A stretch of 30,880 nt of DNA from a virus, in the IMG/VR virus record IMGVR_UViG_3300023184_003700, positions 1 to 30,880 of that record; one strand, given 5' to 3'. The position numbers and the translations under genes are program-made. Under the pieces are notes generated by a model, which saw nothing but the letters and a program-made list of their open reading frames with translations, did no database searches and had not been told where the DNA came from. Below are positions 1-8,267 of the stretch, in pieces; the stretch's first letter is position 1, and every line of letters begins with the position of its first letter.

Positions 1-513
1 ATTGATGACGTGTACAAACCAATATGGTTAAAGTCAATAAATGAATATGTTAAAATTTATCCAGACACTGATATCTTTTTACCAATTATAAAAGATATAA
101 ACAGTGAAGGTAAATTTATAAGTTTTACAAATGAAGCATCTTGGGCATATGGATTTTCTGATATACAAGGATACGTTGATAATGAAGTATTATTAGAATT
201 CCAAAATTACCAAACTAGTGGTGGATTATATAGAACTAATGTAATTAAAGAAAATGGTGGTTTTAAAGAAAATATCAAATTAACATTTACATATGAATTC
301 TTTTTAAGAATGACACATAATGGTGTTAAAGTTATGACTGTTCCTCGTGTTGGGTACCAACATGTTAATTTTAGAGAAAACTCACTATTCTGGTCTTATA
401 AAAATGACGAAAAATCTCTCTTGTCAGAAAAAGAAGTGAAATTTTGGTTGGACACTGCGAAAAAAGAATTCTTTTTCAAAAATAAACGAGATGTAACTTA
501 TACCGAAGCTTAA
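1..513 (+). CDS. Glycosyltransferase-like protein, C-terminal part (cut by window edge)
   Basis: The reading frame is open from base 1, so the true start lies to the left; a GTG at 10 is only an internal codon. About 170 residues are visible. The segment running GGFKENIKLTFTYEFFLRMT and on to VPRVGYQH resembles the C-terminal half of GT-A fold (GT2-like) glycosyltransferases, where an acidic/aromatic stretch and a late His follow the nucleotide-sugar site. The DxD region would lie upstream and is not seen, although an Asp-Asp pair sits at the very edge. The role is inferred: sugar modification of DNA, a virion protein or a host surface. The stop overlaps the next start (TAATG), so it is probably translated together with the sigma factor gene. 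It could also be an unrelated alpha/beta protein. Confidence 0.5.
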   Translation: MDDVYKPIWLKSINEYVKIYPDTDIFLPIIKDINSEGKFISFTNEASWAYGFSDIQGYVDNEVLLEFQNYQTSGGLYRTNVIKENGGFKENIKLTFTYEFFLRMTHNGVKVMTVPRVGYQHVNFRENSLFWSYKNDEKSLLSEKEVKFWLDTAKKEFFFKNKRDVTYTEA

Positions 514-1211
514 TGCCGAGAAAACGAACCCAAAAGATATACTTTGGTGAGGATCAAGAAAAAGCCGTCGTTAAGTACTTAGAAAGTACCGACGAAGACG
601 AAAGAAATAAAATATTCAATGAGTTTTTAAGAGAACCATTAATTATTATGGTTGAATCAATTATTCGCCGTTATAAACTCTATAGAAAAGACATGGAATT
701 TGAAGAAATTCATACCGACACAATGTCTTTTTTAATAACCAAAATTAGTAAGTTTGACCATACAAAGAATACTAAAGCTTATTCGTATTTTGGTACAATC
801 TGTAAAAACTACCTTATGGGAGCAATACAGAAGGATACCAAAGAACAAAATAGACAAGTATCTTATGATGATATTTCTTCAGATATTGAAGATAGGAAAG
901 ACTTATCTTACGTCATTGACGAACATATTATTGACTATAGAGACGTTATTATTAAACTTACCATAAGTTTGGAGGATTTCATTGAGAAGGAAACTTTAAG
1001 TGAAAATGAACAAAAATTAGGGTACGCACTATTAGAGATTTTTACTAACATAGATAAAATATTTCAAGTGGGGGACGGTAACAAATTCAACAAAAACCTC
1101 ATTTTACTCTCTTTAAGAGAAATGACCTCACTATCAACCAAAGAAATTAGGATTTCATTAAAACGTTTTAAAAAGATGTATAATGGAATTTTGACAGGAT
1201 TTTTAGAATAA
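513..1211 (+). CDS. 55: Late-transcription sigma factor, T4 gp55-like
   Basis: A 232-residue protein. Residues about 60-115 look like a sigma-70 region 2: an acidic helix, then KFDHTKNTKAYSYFGTICKN and a basic tail, the part that binds the RNA polymerase coiled coil and melts the -10 element. There is no clear region 4. This matches gp55 of T4 (185 residues), a minimal sigma that works with a sliding clamp and a co-activator at late promoters. It is longer than T4 gp55, with an extended helical C-terminus. It starts on the TAATG overlap with the gene before it. The structural genes elsewhere in the window carry a shared AT-rich element that may be its target. The family call is fairly secure; the promoter it reads is inferred. 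Confidence 0.8.
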   Translation: MPRKRTQKIYFGEDQEKAVVKYLESTDEDERNKIFNEFLREPLIIMVESIIRRYKLYRKDMEFEEIHTDTMSFLITKISKFDHTKNTKAYSYFGTICKNYLMGAIQKDTKEQNRQVSYDDISSDIEDRKDLSYVIDEHIIDYRDVIIKLTISLEDFIEKETLSENEQKLGYALLEIFTNIDKIFQVGDGNKFNKNLILLSLREMTSLSTKEIRISLKRFKKMYNGILTGFLE

Positions 1212-1225
1212 ATCTATTTATTGAT

Positions 1226-1615
1226 ATGAGAACACAAAGAAACAATATTACTTTAGATGTTGATTCAGCCTTAGCTTTAATGCAGGAAATTTATAACGAT
1301 GTCGTTGAAAATAGAAACACAGCATCCACCATTTTGAGAAAAATGATGAGTTTTATGAAGGATGCTGAAGATATGAGTACTATTGGTCCCGTTATTAAGG
1401 AACAACAAAAAATCTTAAATGATTGTACAGAAAAGAAAATTTCATTAGTTAAATTACAAAGTGTTTTACTTAAACAAACCACCGGCGGTTCTAATGGAGG
1501 AGGTTCTATGGGTAAATTAACTTTATCTGACGAAGACCGTGAGATTTTAGATAGATTGGTTAATGATACTGACGACGGTAAAAAAGAAAAATATCAATTA
1601 AAAAGGCAAATTTAA
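1226..1615 (+). CDS. Hypothetical helical phage protein
   Basis: A 129-residue protein I do not recognise. Residues 1-85 are predicted helical and charged, then comes a Gly/Ser linker (GGSNGGGSMG) at about 87-96 and a second helical piece (LSDEDREILDRLVND). The start ATG has the motif TATTTATT three bases upstream, the same spacing as seen before the portal and terminase genes. Its last codons overlap the open frame of the next gene, which lacks an ordinary start; the two could be one protein joined by a -1 frameshift. Its place before baseplate genes suggests a virion or assembly role, but nothing in the sequence proves it. Confidence 0.6.
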   Translation: MRTQRNNITLDVDSALALMQEIYNDVVENRNTASTILRKMMSFMKDAEDMSTIGPVIKEQQKILNDCTEKKISLVKLQSVLLKQTTGGSNGGGSMGKLTLSDEDREILDRLVNDTDDGKKEKYQLKRQI

Positions 1616-3471
1616 ATGAACTAAAAAAAAATGTCAAATCAAAAATTGATGTTGTTAAAAATATTAGCAGCGAACCTCAAAATTTTTTAGACTCACAAAG
1701 AGATAAATTAGTTTCGGGGGTATCATCTTTTAAACCATTTGGGGCGAAAACATTTGACAGTTTTATACCTAAAAAAGGTAGTAAAAAAGAAACCCATAAT
1801 GATGTCTTTTCACAGTTAATTGATACTGTTGAAGGATTTTTAGGTGTGGCTAAAAAAACAAATATTGACATTACCAATAAAGCATTTTCGAAACAAAGAT
1901 TAAGACAAATTGCTGAAGAATCAATTAGAGAAACTGTTAAAAGTTCTAAAACAATAATTTTAGATTCCGTATCACAAGTTTTATTTGCGGGAGATGGTAT
2001 TTGTGGTTCACAAAAATCATTCACTGGAGATACTATAACTTTAAAACCGTCTGAGTTTGATTTTTTAAACATATTAACAGTAAACCCAACTTCAAATACC
2101 GGAAAAATTTTATATGAAGATTCAACAACGAATCCTGATAAAATTAAAATGAATAGTATTTTATATAGTGGTTTTAGTTCAAGTCAAACAATAAAAACTA
2201 ATGATGGAAAAACTTTATTTAGTTTAAATTGGGATCAAGGGAACCAACAGTATAATGTTAGTGGATTACAAGGTGTAAATCCTTTAAGTGCTCCAACTCA
2301 AGTAAGAGAATTTATTAGTGATTATTATAGTAATATACATTTTGTTGATTATAATAATGTTGTTAATACAGCAATGTTAATGGTTTTAAAAGGTGACGGT
2401 ACCGAACCACCTTTATTTGATGTTGGTATTAACGATTTAAACAGGTTGTTGGCAAAAATTTGTGGTTTTTGTGGTAATCCAAATACAGGATTAAAACAAA
2501 ATTCAAATCAACAATTTAATGAAAATGATGAAGAACCTGAATTTTATTTTGATTTTAACGATACCGAAGGAATTGATTTAGATGATGAAGCAAATAGATT
2601 AGATAAGGTGTTAAAATTTAGAGATTGTAACGATTTTAAAATTCCAATAAACCCGACTCATTTTGAAGATTTTGTTTACTTTTCAAATAAAAACATAAAT
2701 GATAGAGTTTCAAAAACATTATACAACGCTGCGGCAGATGCTCATAATCAAACAAACGATACTATACCGGTAGATAATTTTCATTTATCATTATTAAATT
2801 CCTTTATTTTAAATTTACCTAAAGCTTTAATGGGTACTGTTTTAGCTCCAAAATATTTCTTACCAATTGTTATTATTTATAAACAATTAGTGTCTTTTGG
2901 TGGAAATGCCGTGACCCAAGTTAAAGAATTAATGAGTAAATTAAATAAATTATTTAAATTGATTTTAGAAAAACTACAATGGAAATTTTTATCTGAAGCG
3001 TGGAAAAGAATTAAAAAAGATTTAAGTGAATTTTTATTATTGTTAGCTTCTAGAATTATAAAAAATAAAGTAGCAAAATATGTTTTAATTATTTCATCTT
3101 TAATAAGTTTATTAAATAAACTTTTACAAAGTATAGGTGATTTTGATAATTGTGATGCGTTATTTAACGCTATTAATAAAGCTATAGATTTTGCTTTAAT
3201 GGGTGGTGGGTCAATACCTATTCCGTCTCCGTTATTATTATTAGCGGCAAGTAGAGATGGATATAGTGCCGATAGAGCACATATGAATGCCATGGAAGAA
3301 ATAAAGAGTAGTGGTATTGATACTGGTCCTAAATTTGGAGTACCAAGTAAAATTGGTGGAATGGTAAAAGGAATAATAGACGGTCACACTAAGGAACATG
3401 ATACTAATGCTAAAGTATCGGTATATGGTTTAAATCCTTTAGCGGGTCCATCATTTGGTATATCACATTAA
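1597..3471 (+). CDS. Large phage structural protein with hydrophobic region; start codon unclear
   Basis: The frame is open from 1582 to 3471. Coding-like sequence begins well before the first GTG at 1846 (for example VKSKIDVVKNISSEP and RDKLVSGVSSFKPF), yet no ATG, GTG or TTG lies between 1582 and 1846. An ATT at 1597 is the most plausible rare start, giving about 624 residues. A -1 frameshift from the preceding frame near 1600-1606 would instead fuse it to the 129-residue protein. The C-terminal third has long hydrophobic helices (around 2785-3150) and a Pro/Leu-rich patch, then a Gly-rich tail. I do not recognise the family. Neighbouring genes point to a baseplate or tail protein, possibly one that contacts membrane; that is inference. 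Confidence 0.65.
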   Translation: MKKANLNELKKNVKSKIDVVKNISSEPQNFLDSQRDKLVSGVSSFKPFGAKTFDSFIPKKGSKKETHNDVFSQLIDTVEGFLGVAKKTNIDITNKAFSKQRLRQIAEESIRETVKSSKTIILDSVSQVLFAGDGICGSQKSFTGDTITLKPSEFDFLNILTVNPTSNTGKILYEDSTTNPDKIKMNSILYSGFSSSQTIKTNDGKTLFSLNWDQGNQQYNVSGLQGVNPLSAPTQVREFISDYYSNIHFVDYNNVVNTAMLMVLKGDGTEPPLFDVGINDLNRLLAKICGFCGNPNTGLKQNSNQQFNENDEEPEFYFDFNDTEGIDLDDEANRLDKVLKFRDCNDFKIPINPTHFEDFVYFSNKNINDRVSKTLYNAAADAHNQTNDTIPVDNFHLSLLNSFILNLPKALMGTVLAPKYFLPIVIIYKQLVSFGGNAVTQVKELMSKLNKLFKLILEKLQWKFLSEAWKRIKKDLSEFLLLLASRIIKNKVAKYVLIISSLISLLNKLLQSIGDFDNCDALFNAINKAIDFALMGGGSIPIPSPLLLLAASRDGYSADRAHMNAMEEIKSSGIDTGPKFGVPSKIGGMVKGIIDGHTKEHDTNAKVSVYGLNPLAGPSFGISH

Positions 3472-3472
3472 T

Positions 3473-3673
3473 ATGGAAAAGAATAAAATAATTGAAATAG
3501 CAACCGATGTAAAAAATAAATCAAATAAAGATTTAATTAGTGCGTTGGGTGAGTTATATAGTGAACATGGAAAAACAAAAGATTTAATAATAGATTTAAC
3601 AAGACATTTAGAATCTATTGAAGAATTATATGATAAAGTAAATAACGAAATTGGTAAAAGAAAAATTAACTAA
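3473..3673 (+). CDS. Small hypothetical helical protein
   Basis: A 66-residue, very charged, all-helical protein with coiled-coil character (LTRHLESIEELYDKVNNEIG). A longer version from a TTG at 3455 is possible, but the ATG at 3473 lies directly after the stop of the upstream gene and is the better choice. Its stop overlaps the start of the OB-fold baseplate gene (TAATG), so the two are probably translationally coupled. A small chaperone or assembly partner for the baseplate protein is a reasonable guess only. Confidence 0.65.
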   Translation: MEKNKIIEIATDVKNKSNKDLISALGELYSEHGKTKDLIIDLTRHLESIEELYDKVNNEIGKRKIN

Positions 3674-5277
3674 TGAAACTAATTGATATTGCGATATGTG
3701 TCGATAATATAGACCCAAAACACATGGGTAGAATTCGTTGCGTAAGATACAGTTCATACACAGGGGAACAAGAAAAGGCTGTCGATTATGACTCATGGGA
3801 CGATAAAGATTTATTTACCGCTAGTCCTTTTTTACCGACAAATATTAATTTTATACCTGAAATTGGTCAAACAGTAAAACTTATTGAATATAACACCGAT
3901 AAAGAGTTTGATAACGTAGAATATATTGCCGGTCCATTCACCACCATGCATGATTATAATTCACAAACACATTCAGCCCAAGTAGAAAATACAACATATG
4001 GTATAGCCGCAAAACACAGTCCAGATATTAACAAAAAGGGTGTTGATGAATTAAAAGAAAATGATGGGGCCTTTGCTAAACATACAGATTATGGTGTTTA
4101 TGGAAAATACGGTTCAGATGTTATTTTTACTGAAAATGGTTTAATAATGAGAGGTGGTAAATTAAAATCTAAAAAAGCCGCTTCAAAAAAAGAAAAACAA
4201 AAATTAACCACTCAACCAATTTTGGCTGATAAAAGTTCAACAATTCATCTTAAAAAATTTGACAAGAAAACTACTAAAATTACCGAAACCGTGGAGGTAG
4301 ATGTTTTAGATTCTAAACCATTAACTTCAATTATTGAATATTCAATAGAAGATTTTGGTGGTAGTGGATCAACAATTGATTTTTATGTTTACACTATAAA
4401 AGAATTAGATAAAACAACTAAACATCATTATGGTGAAAATTTATATAAAACTGACAATACAAATCTCGCCAATGTAGATATTTTATCGGGACAAACAATT
4501 TTAAATAATATCAATAACGATACTAATCCTACATTTTCATTAACATCCCAAGATTTTGAAGGTATTCCTAAAATAATTAGAAATGTCGTTAAAACTATAC
4601 ATTCAGATTTAAATTTAAAATCAATATATGATAATTTTACTACTGAGTTATTATACAAAGACGGAGGTGGATATCAAAGTTTTAAAGATAGTAAAAAAAT
4701 ATTACCAAATTCAGAAATAGATTTACATCCTTTTTATTTTAGACCCACAAAAGAGTGTATTACAAGAGAATTAACTGACGAACAAACTACAAATAGACAA
4801 ACTATTTTTAGTGGAGTCACACCAGCAAAAGGGATAGTACAAAGTGGGTTAATTTTTTCATCACAGTCAATTGAGGTAAAACCTAAAAAAGTTAAGAGGA
4901 CACAAACTTATTTAAAAAATCAGGCAGAGGGTGAAGAACAATCTTTTGGTTTACTTAAAACAGACAAATTATATATTCTATCTACAGACGAACCAGCACC
5001 AAAATATGGAAATAAGAAACCAATAGACTTTAAAAAATTAGGTAGTTACGATTTATCACAAGAAAACTACTTGGAGGATATAGACCCAAATAGTTACGCG
5101 TTAGTTAGAGGTGAGGTTTTATTAGATGTCTTATACACAATGGCTAACTTATTCGCTAGTCATATACATTTATTAGAGAGCCCGTTAATTCAAGAAGACC
5201 CAAATTATATTGAATTAATGACTAAAATTTCAAATTTGGAGAATGACATGTTAAATAAGTCAATTAGAATGAACTAA
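3673..5277 (+). CDS. 5: Baseplate hub/spike protein with gp5-like OB fold
   Basis: A 534-residue protein. Residues 1-100 open with AICVDNIDPKHMGRIRCVRY and continue through PFLPTNINFIPEIGQTVKLI, the pattern of the N-terminal OB fold in T4 gp5 and VgrG-type hub proteins (a 'DP...GRIRCR' strand, then 'P..G..V.'). No lysozyme domain as in T4 gp5 follows. The middle is beta-rich and unrecognised. The C-terminus (YALVRGEVLLDVLYTMANLF, then SHIH) resembles ends seen in other phage baseplate proteins. It would sit in the central hub or spike of the contractile tail. The OB-fold call is fairly firm; the exact counterpart, hub or wedge, is not. Confidence 0.65.
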   Translation: MKLIDIAICVDNIDPKHMGRIRCVRYSSYTGEQEKAVDYDSWDDKDLFTASPFLPTNINFIPEIGQTVKLIEYNTDKEFDNVEYIAGPFTTMHDYNSQTHSAQVENTTYGIAAKHSPDINKKGVDELKENDGAFAKHTDYGVYGKYGSDVIFTENGLIMRGGKLKSKKAASKKEKQKLTTQPILADKSSTIHLKKFDKKTTKITETVEVDVLDSKPLTSIIEYSIEDFGGSGSTIDFYVYTIKELDKTTKHHYGENLYKTDNTNLANVDILSGQTILNNINNDTNPTFSLTSQDFEGIPKIIRNVVKTIHSDLNLKSIYDNFTTELLYKDGGGYQSFKDSKKILPNSEIDLHPFYFRPTKECITRELTDEQTTNRQTIFSGVTPAKGIVQSGLIFSSQSIEVKPKKVKRTQTYLKNQAEGEEQSFGLLKTDKLYILSTDEPAPKYGNKKPIDFKKLGSYDLSQENYLEDIDPNSYALVRGEVLLDVLYTMANLFASHIHLLESPLIQEDPNYIELMTKISNLENDMLNKSIRMN

Positions 5278-5282
5278 TTGGA

Positions 5283-5290
5283 TATTTATA
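5283..5290 (+). promoter_or_regulatory. Candidate late element TATTTATA before the DNRLRE-like gene
   Basis: The octamer is ten bases before the ATG at 5301. It overlaps TATAAATA (5287-5294), so this copy also contains the T4 late consensus in sense orientation. Confidence 0.45.
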
Positions 5291-5300
5291 AATAAAAAAG

Positions 5301-6686
5301 ATGTCATATTTCCGTTCATATTTTGAAAAGAATAATACTTTATTAAAGGATTCTTCTGTTAATACAGCCAAAAACCCAAATACTGAATTAGTATATGGTT
5401 CAACTTTTTCCAAGTTTTTATTTAAAGTTGATTTTAATACTTTAAAAGAAAAGGTTAATAATGGAGATTTAGTTGTAAATTCAAATACAAGACATACATT
5501 ACATTTAACAAATACAATTTTTGGTGATGAAAGCTTTAGAGGTGGAGACTCCCCAAATGGTGGTTTTAGAACTAATTCACTTGATTTAATTGTTTTTAGA
5601 ATACCCGAATTTTGGGATGAGGGTGTTGGGTTTGATTATAAAAATCCAGTATATGATTTTTCAATTGGTAATTTAACATACGACGAAAGAGCCTCAAATT
5701 GGTTTTATAGAACAACCTTAAATGAATGGACAACATCGGGTGTTTATGATACTACTCCGACTATTATTACAGGATATTCAGGTTCTGAAATTCACATGGA
5801 CAATGGTAATGAAGATATTGATTTCGATGTTACCAATTATGTAAATGGAGTTTTATCGGGAACTACAGACCACGGATTAGGTATTGCGTTCGCTTTATTA
5901 TATCAAGATTTAAAACCGGCGTCTGACCAAAGTGTAGCGTTTTTTACAAAATACACACAAACATTTTTTGAACCTTATGTTGAGTCAAATTTTGACGATA
6001 TCATAAGTGATGATAGACAAAGTTTTACCGAAAAAATTAATCAAAATTTATATTTGTATATCACAAAAGGTACAAATTATTATAATTTAGATAATTTACC
6101 TACAGTAGATATTACAGATTCTTTAGGTCAAGTAATACCGGGTTTATCAGGATTAACATCTACTCATGTTAAAAAAGGAATTTATAAAGTTACATTTGGA
6201 TTAGATGGAGTAACGTGTGACGGTAAAAGATTTTTTCATGACAAATGGAAAAATTTATCTGTAAATGGAATTCCAATCTCAAACGTTATTCAAAAATTTA
6301 TACCAAAACCATTTTCATCTGAATTTACAATTGGTGAAAACCCAACTGAATTACAAAGATACTCTATACAATATTTTGGTATTAAACAACTTGAAAAAAT
6401 TAAAAGAGGTGAAATTAGAAAAGTTGTAGTTACATTTAGGTCAATAGACGCTCCAAAAACAATATTATTTGATGAGGTGTTTTATCGAATTTATGTCGAG
6501 GAAGGTAGAACTCAAGTTATTATTCATGATTGGACTAAAATTGATAAAACCAATGAAAATTCGTTCCATTTAGATACTTCGTATTTTATACCAAGACAGT
6601 ATTATATGGAAATTAAGGGTAAAACACATACAGAAGAAATTTTCTATAAAGAATCAATAAGTTTTGAAATTGTTTCTGAAAAATAA
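5301..6686 (+). CDS. Phage tail/virion protein with DNRLRE-like beta domain
   Basis: A 461-residue, beta-rich protein. At about residues 120-235 it has the layout of DNRLRE-type jelly-roll modules: a Trp/Tyr-rich strand, then DFDVTNYVNGVLSGTTDHGL, then a strand ending near FFEPYVES. Such modules are found in extracellular adhesins and in tail proteins. The remainder looks like further beta domains with a late YFIPRQYYMEIK strand. There is no signal peptide, as expected for a virion component. It follows the OB-fold baseplate gene by 23 bases and has TATTTATA ten bases before the ATG, so it may begin a late unit. A receptor-binding or baseplate-peripheral role is inferred. Confidence 0.6.
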   Translation: MSYFRSYFEKNNTLLKDSSVNTAKNPNTELVYGSTFSKFLFKVDFNTLKEKVNNGDLVVNSNTRHTLHLTNTIFGDESFRGGDSPNGGFRTNSLDLIVFRIPEFWDEGVGFDYKNPVYDFSIGNLTYDERASNWFYRTTLNEWTTSGVYDTTPTIITGYSGSEIHMDNGNEDIDFDVTNYVNGVLSGTTDHGLGIAFALLYQDLKPASDQSVAFFTKYTQTFFEPYVESNFDDIISDDRQSFTEKINQNLYLYITKGTNYYNLDNLPTVDITDSLGQVIPGLSGLTSTHVKKGIYKVTFGLDGVTCDGKRFFHDKWKNLSVNGIPISNVIQKFIPKPFSSEFTIGENPTELQRYSIQYFGIKQLEKIKRGEIRKVVVTFRSIDAPKTILFDEVFYRIYVEEGRTQVIIHDWTKIDKTNENSFHLDTSYFIPRQYYMEIKGKTHTEEIFYKESISFEIVSEK

Positions 6687-6689
6687 AAA

Positions 6690-6697
6690 TATTTATA
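6690..6697 (+). promoter_or_regulatory. TATTTATA element before the DUF5872-like gene
   Basis: The octamer ends four bases before the ATG at 6702. Confidence 0.4.
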
Positions 6698-6701
6698 TAT
6701 T

Positions 6702-7121
6702 ATGGCACAAATTATTAAATTAACCGAAGAACAATTAAAAAAAGTAGTTTCCAATCTTATTAATGAAAATTTAATAACTGAAAAATGTTGGGAGGGGTAT
6801 AAGGCCGTTGGTGGTAAAATGAAAAATGGTAAAAGAGTTCCTAACTGTGTACCAGTTAAAGAAGCTTCAAGTCCTGCTCAACAAGCCGCTATCGCGATTA
6901 ATATGAAGAAATTAGGTAAAAAACCTAAAAATGAAGAAAAGGAAATGTATGAATCTATGGAAATAGACGAAAGTAAAAATTGTCCTACAGACCCAGGTAA
7001 ATGGGCAGCATCTAAAGCTGCCGCTAAATCTAAATTTAAAGTTTACCCCTCAGCTTATGCGAATGGTTGGGCAGCAAAAAACTATAAAGCTAAAGGTGGT
7101 GGTTGGAGAAAATGTAAATAA
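6702..7121 (+). CDS. Small basic capsid-associated protein, DUF5872-like
   Basis: A 139-residue basic protein. The N-terminus (residues 1-27) is a helix ending in two I/L-x-E sites, LINE at 19-22 and LITE at 24-27, of the kind cut by T4 gp21. Then comes a Lys/Cys module (GYKAVGGKMKNGKRVPNC). The C-terminal 45 residues (PGKWAASKAAAKSKFKVYPS, then AYANGWAAKNY and GGGWRKC) match the conserved module I know as DUF5872, found in T4-like phages and large DNA viruses. The family call is from memory and should be confirmed. By analogy with T4 internal proteins it may be packaged and processed in the head and bind DNA. Confidence 0.65.
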   Translation: MAQIIKLTEEQLKKVVSNLINENLITEKCWEGYKAVGGKMKNGKRVPNCVPVKEASSPAQQAAIAINMKKLGKKPKNEEKEMYESMEIDESKNCPTDPGKWAASKAAAKSKFKVYPSAYANGWAAKNYKAKGGGWRKCK

Positions 7122-7122
7122 T

Positions 7123-7884
7123 ATGAAAATAATTGTTAGTGAAGAAGATAAACAATATATTGAGGAATCAATAAATTCAGGTGAAGTTCTTAAAGAAGAT
7201 TTAAGAAGATGGTTTAAAGAAAAATGGGTTGATGTAAGTAAAAAAGTTAATGGTAAACATCCTCCATGTGGAAGAAAACAAGCCAAAGACGGTAGTTACC
7301 CTAAATGTAGACCTTCAAAAAAAGTTTCAAAAGAAACACCTAAAGTGGCTTCTTCATACAATAAAAAAGAAAAAAAAGCAATGACTAATCAAAAAAGAAA
7401 CGCAGAAAAAAATCACCCTAAAAGTGGTACAGGTAACTCACCAAAAATGACTCATTATGACGAAAGTATTAATGAAAGTCAAATTATTAAATTAACTAAT
7501 TTAATAATGGAAAAAATTAAAGTAATGGAAGTTTCTGAAGAACAATTTGATAGATTATTTGAATATCAAGACGAACATGGTTCAGTTGAAACCACAGATT
7601 TTGAAGAAGTTGGTTTAATTAATGAAGCCGAATACCAAGGACGTAAGGTTCAATTAGGTAAAATAATGCAAGGTGACATTAAGAAATTTAAAGTATATGT
7701 TAAAAACGACAAAGGTAAAGTCGTTAAGGTTAACTTTGGTTTTGGTGGTAAATCCGCTCACGGAAAGGTTATGAAAATTAAAAAAAATAACCCAGCAAGA
7801 CGTAAATCATTCAGAGCAAGACATCATTGTGAAAATCCTGGTCCACGTTGGAAACCTCGTTATTGGGCTTGTAGAACTTGGTAA
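7123..7884 (+). CDS. Two-module basic phage protein, possible head protein
   Basis: A 253-residue protein starting at the ATG just after the previous stop; a start at 7057 would only add an overlap. It has three parts. Residues 25-70 hold a basic Cys module (RRWFKEKW, then PPCGRKQAKDGSYPKCRP) akin to the gene before it. Residues 114-170 hold SINE and LINEAE, I/L-x-E sites like that of the capsid protein. Residues 171-253 (KKFKVYVKNDKGKVVKVNFG, then NPARRKSFRARHHC and RYWACRTW) form a conserved module common in T4-like phages but without known function. The stretch QIIKLT at 120-125 repeats the start of the previous protein, so this gene may be a fusion. Its stop abuts the end of the convergent gene. 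Confidence 0.65.
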   Translation: MKIIVSEEDKQYIEESINSGEVLKEDLRRWFKEKWVDVSKKVNGKHPPCGRKQAKDGSYPKCRPSKKVSKETPKVASSYNKKEKKAMTNQKRNAEKNHPKSGTGNSPKMTHYDESINESQIIKLTNLIMEKIKVMEVSEEQFDRLFEYQDEHGSVETTDFEEVGLINEAEYQGRKVQLGKIMQGDIKKFKVYVKNDKGKVVKVNFGFGGKSAHGKVMKIKKNNPARRKSFRARHHCENPGPRWKPRYWACRTW

Positions 7885-8181
7885 TTAAATTAATTTTTGA
7901 CTAGATACAAAGTATATTCTATCTGACGCATACAGACCTTTAGGGGACGCCTCTTTCTTTTCCACTAACTTACCCATCTGTAATAAATGGGAGGTATTTT
8001 TAAGGTCTATACCCACCAAATAACGACCTTCATACTTTTCGTACGTAGTTTCACGTACATACTTACCCTCATCATCCATTTTGAGGTGTTCAATCATTAC
8101 ATCTTTCTTATTTTTACATGTAATTCCCCTCTCATCAATAAGTTTGGTTAAAACGTCCAATCGTAGGTTTTCGTATTCCAT
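7885..8181 (-). CDS. SAP-domain-like small protein
   Basis: A 98-residue protein. Residues 1-40 (LRLDVLTKLIDERGITCKNK, then KDVMIEHL) fit the SAP helix-extension-helix motif, which binds DNA in many nuclear and phage proteins. The rest is a small alpha/beta domain without a clear match. A TTG start 15 bases upstream is possible, but the ATG at 8181 is preferred: the host-type promoter just upstream would put the transcript start only a few bases before it. That suggests a leaderless or near-leaderless message. The gene is on its own between a convergent gene and the capsid terminator. A DNA-binding early protein is plausible; a small regulator is the alternative. Confidence 0.6.
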   Translation of the reverse strand: MEYENLRLDVLTKLIDERGITCKNKKDVMIEHLKMDDEGKYVRETTYEKYEGRYLVGIDLKNTSHLLQMGKLVEKKEASPKGLYASDRIYFVSSQKLI

Positions 8182-8185
8182 AGGA

Positions 8186-8217
8186 CAAATATACAAAGTA
8201 TTTTTGAATTAACCAAA
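8186..8217 (-). promoter_or_regulatory. Host-type promoter (TTTG-N20-TATATTTG)
   Basis: On the minus strand TTTG (8217-8214) lies 20 bases before TATATTTG (8193-8186), matching the Bacteroidota -33/-7 consensus TTTG and TAnnTTTG. The -7 element ends four bases before the ATG of the SAP-like gene, so the message would have almost no leader. Confidence 0.7.
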
Positions 8218-8219
8218 AT

Positions 8220-8249
8220 AAAAAACCCCCGATTTCTCGAGGGTTTTTT
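8220..8249 (-). terminator. Rho-independent terminator after the capsid gene
   Basis: The stem pairs AAAACCC and CGA with TCG and GGGTTTT around a TTTC loop, with one C/A mismatch, and on the minus strand it is followed by a T-rich run. It lies 18 bases past the capsid gene stop. A 23-base core is shared exactly with the terminator at 22362-22392. Confidence 0.75.
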
Positions 8250-8267
8250 CTATGATGAATCCTAAGA

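Noticed and set aside
1616-1690. ATG starts at 1616 and 1631 as possible beginnings of the large structural gene
   Set aside because: The ATG at 1616 meets a stop after two codons; the one at 1631 is in another frame and ends after 19 codons.
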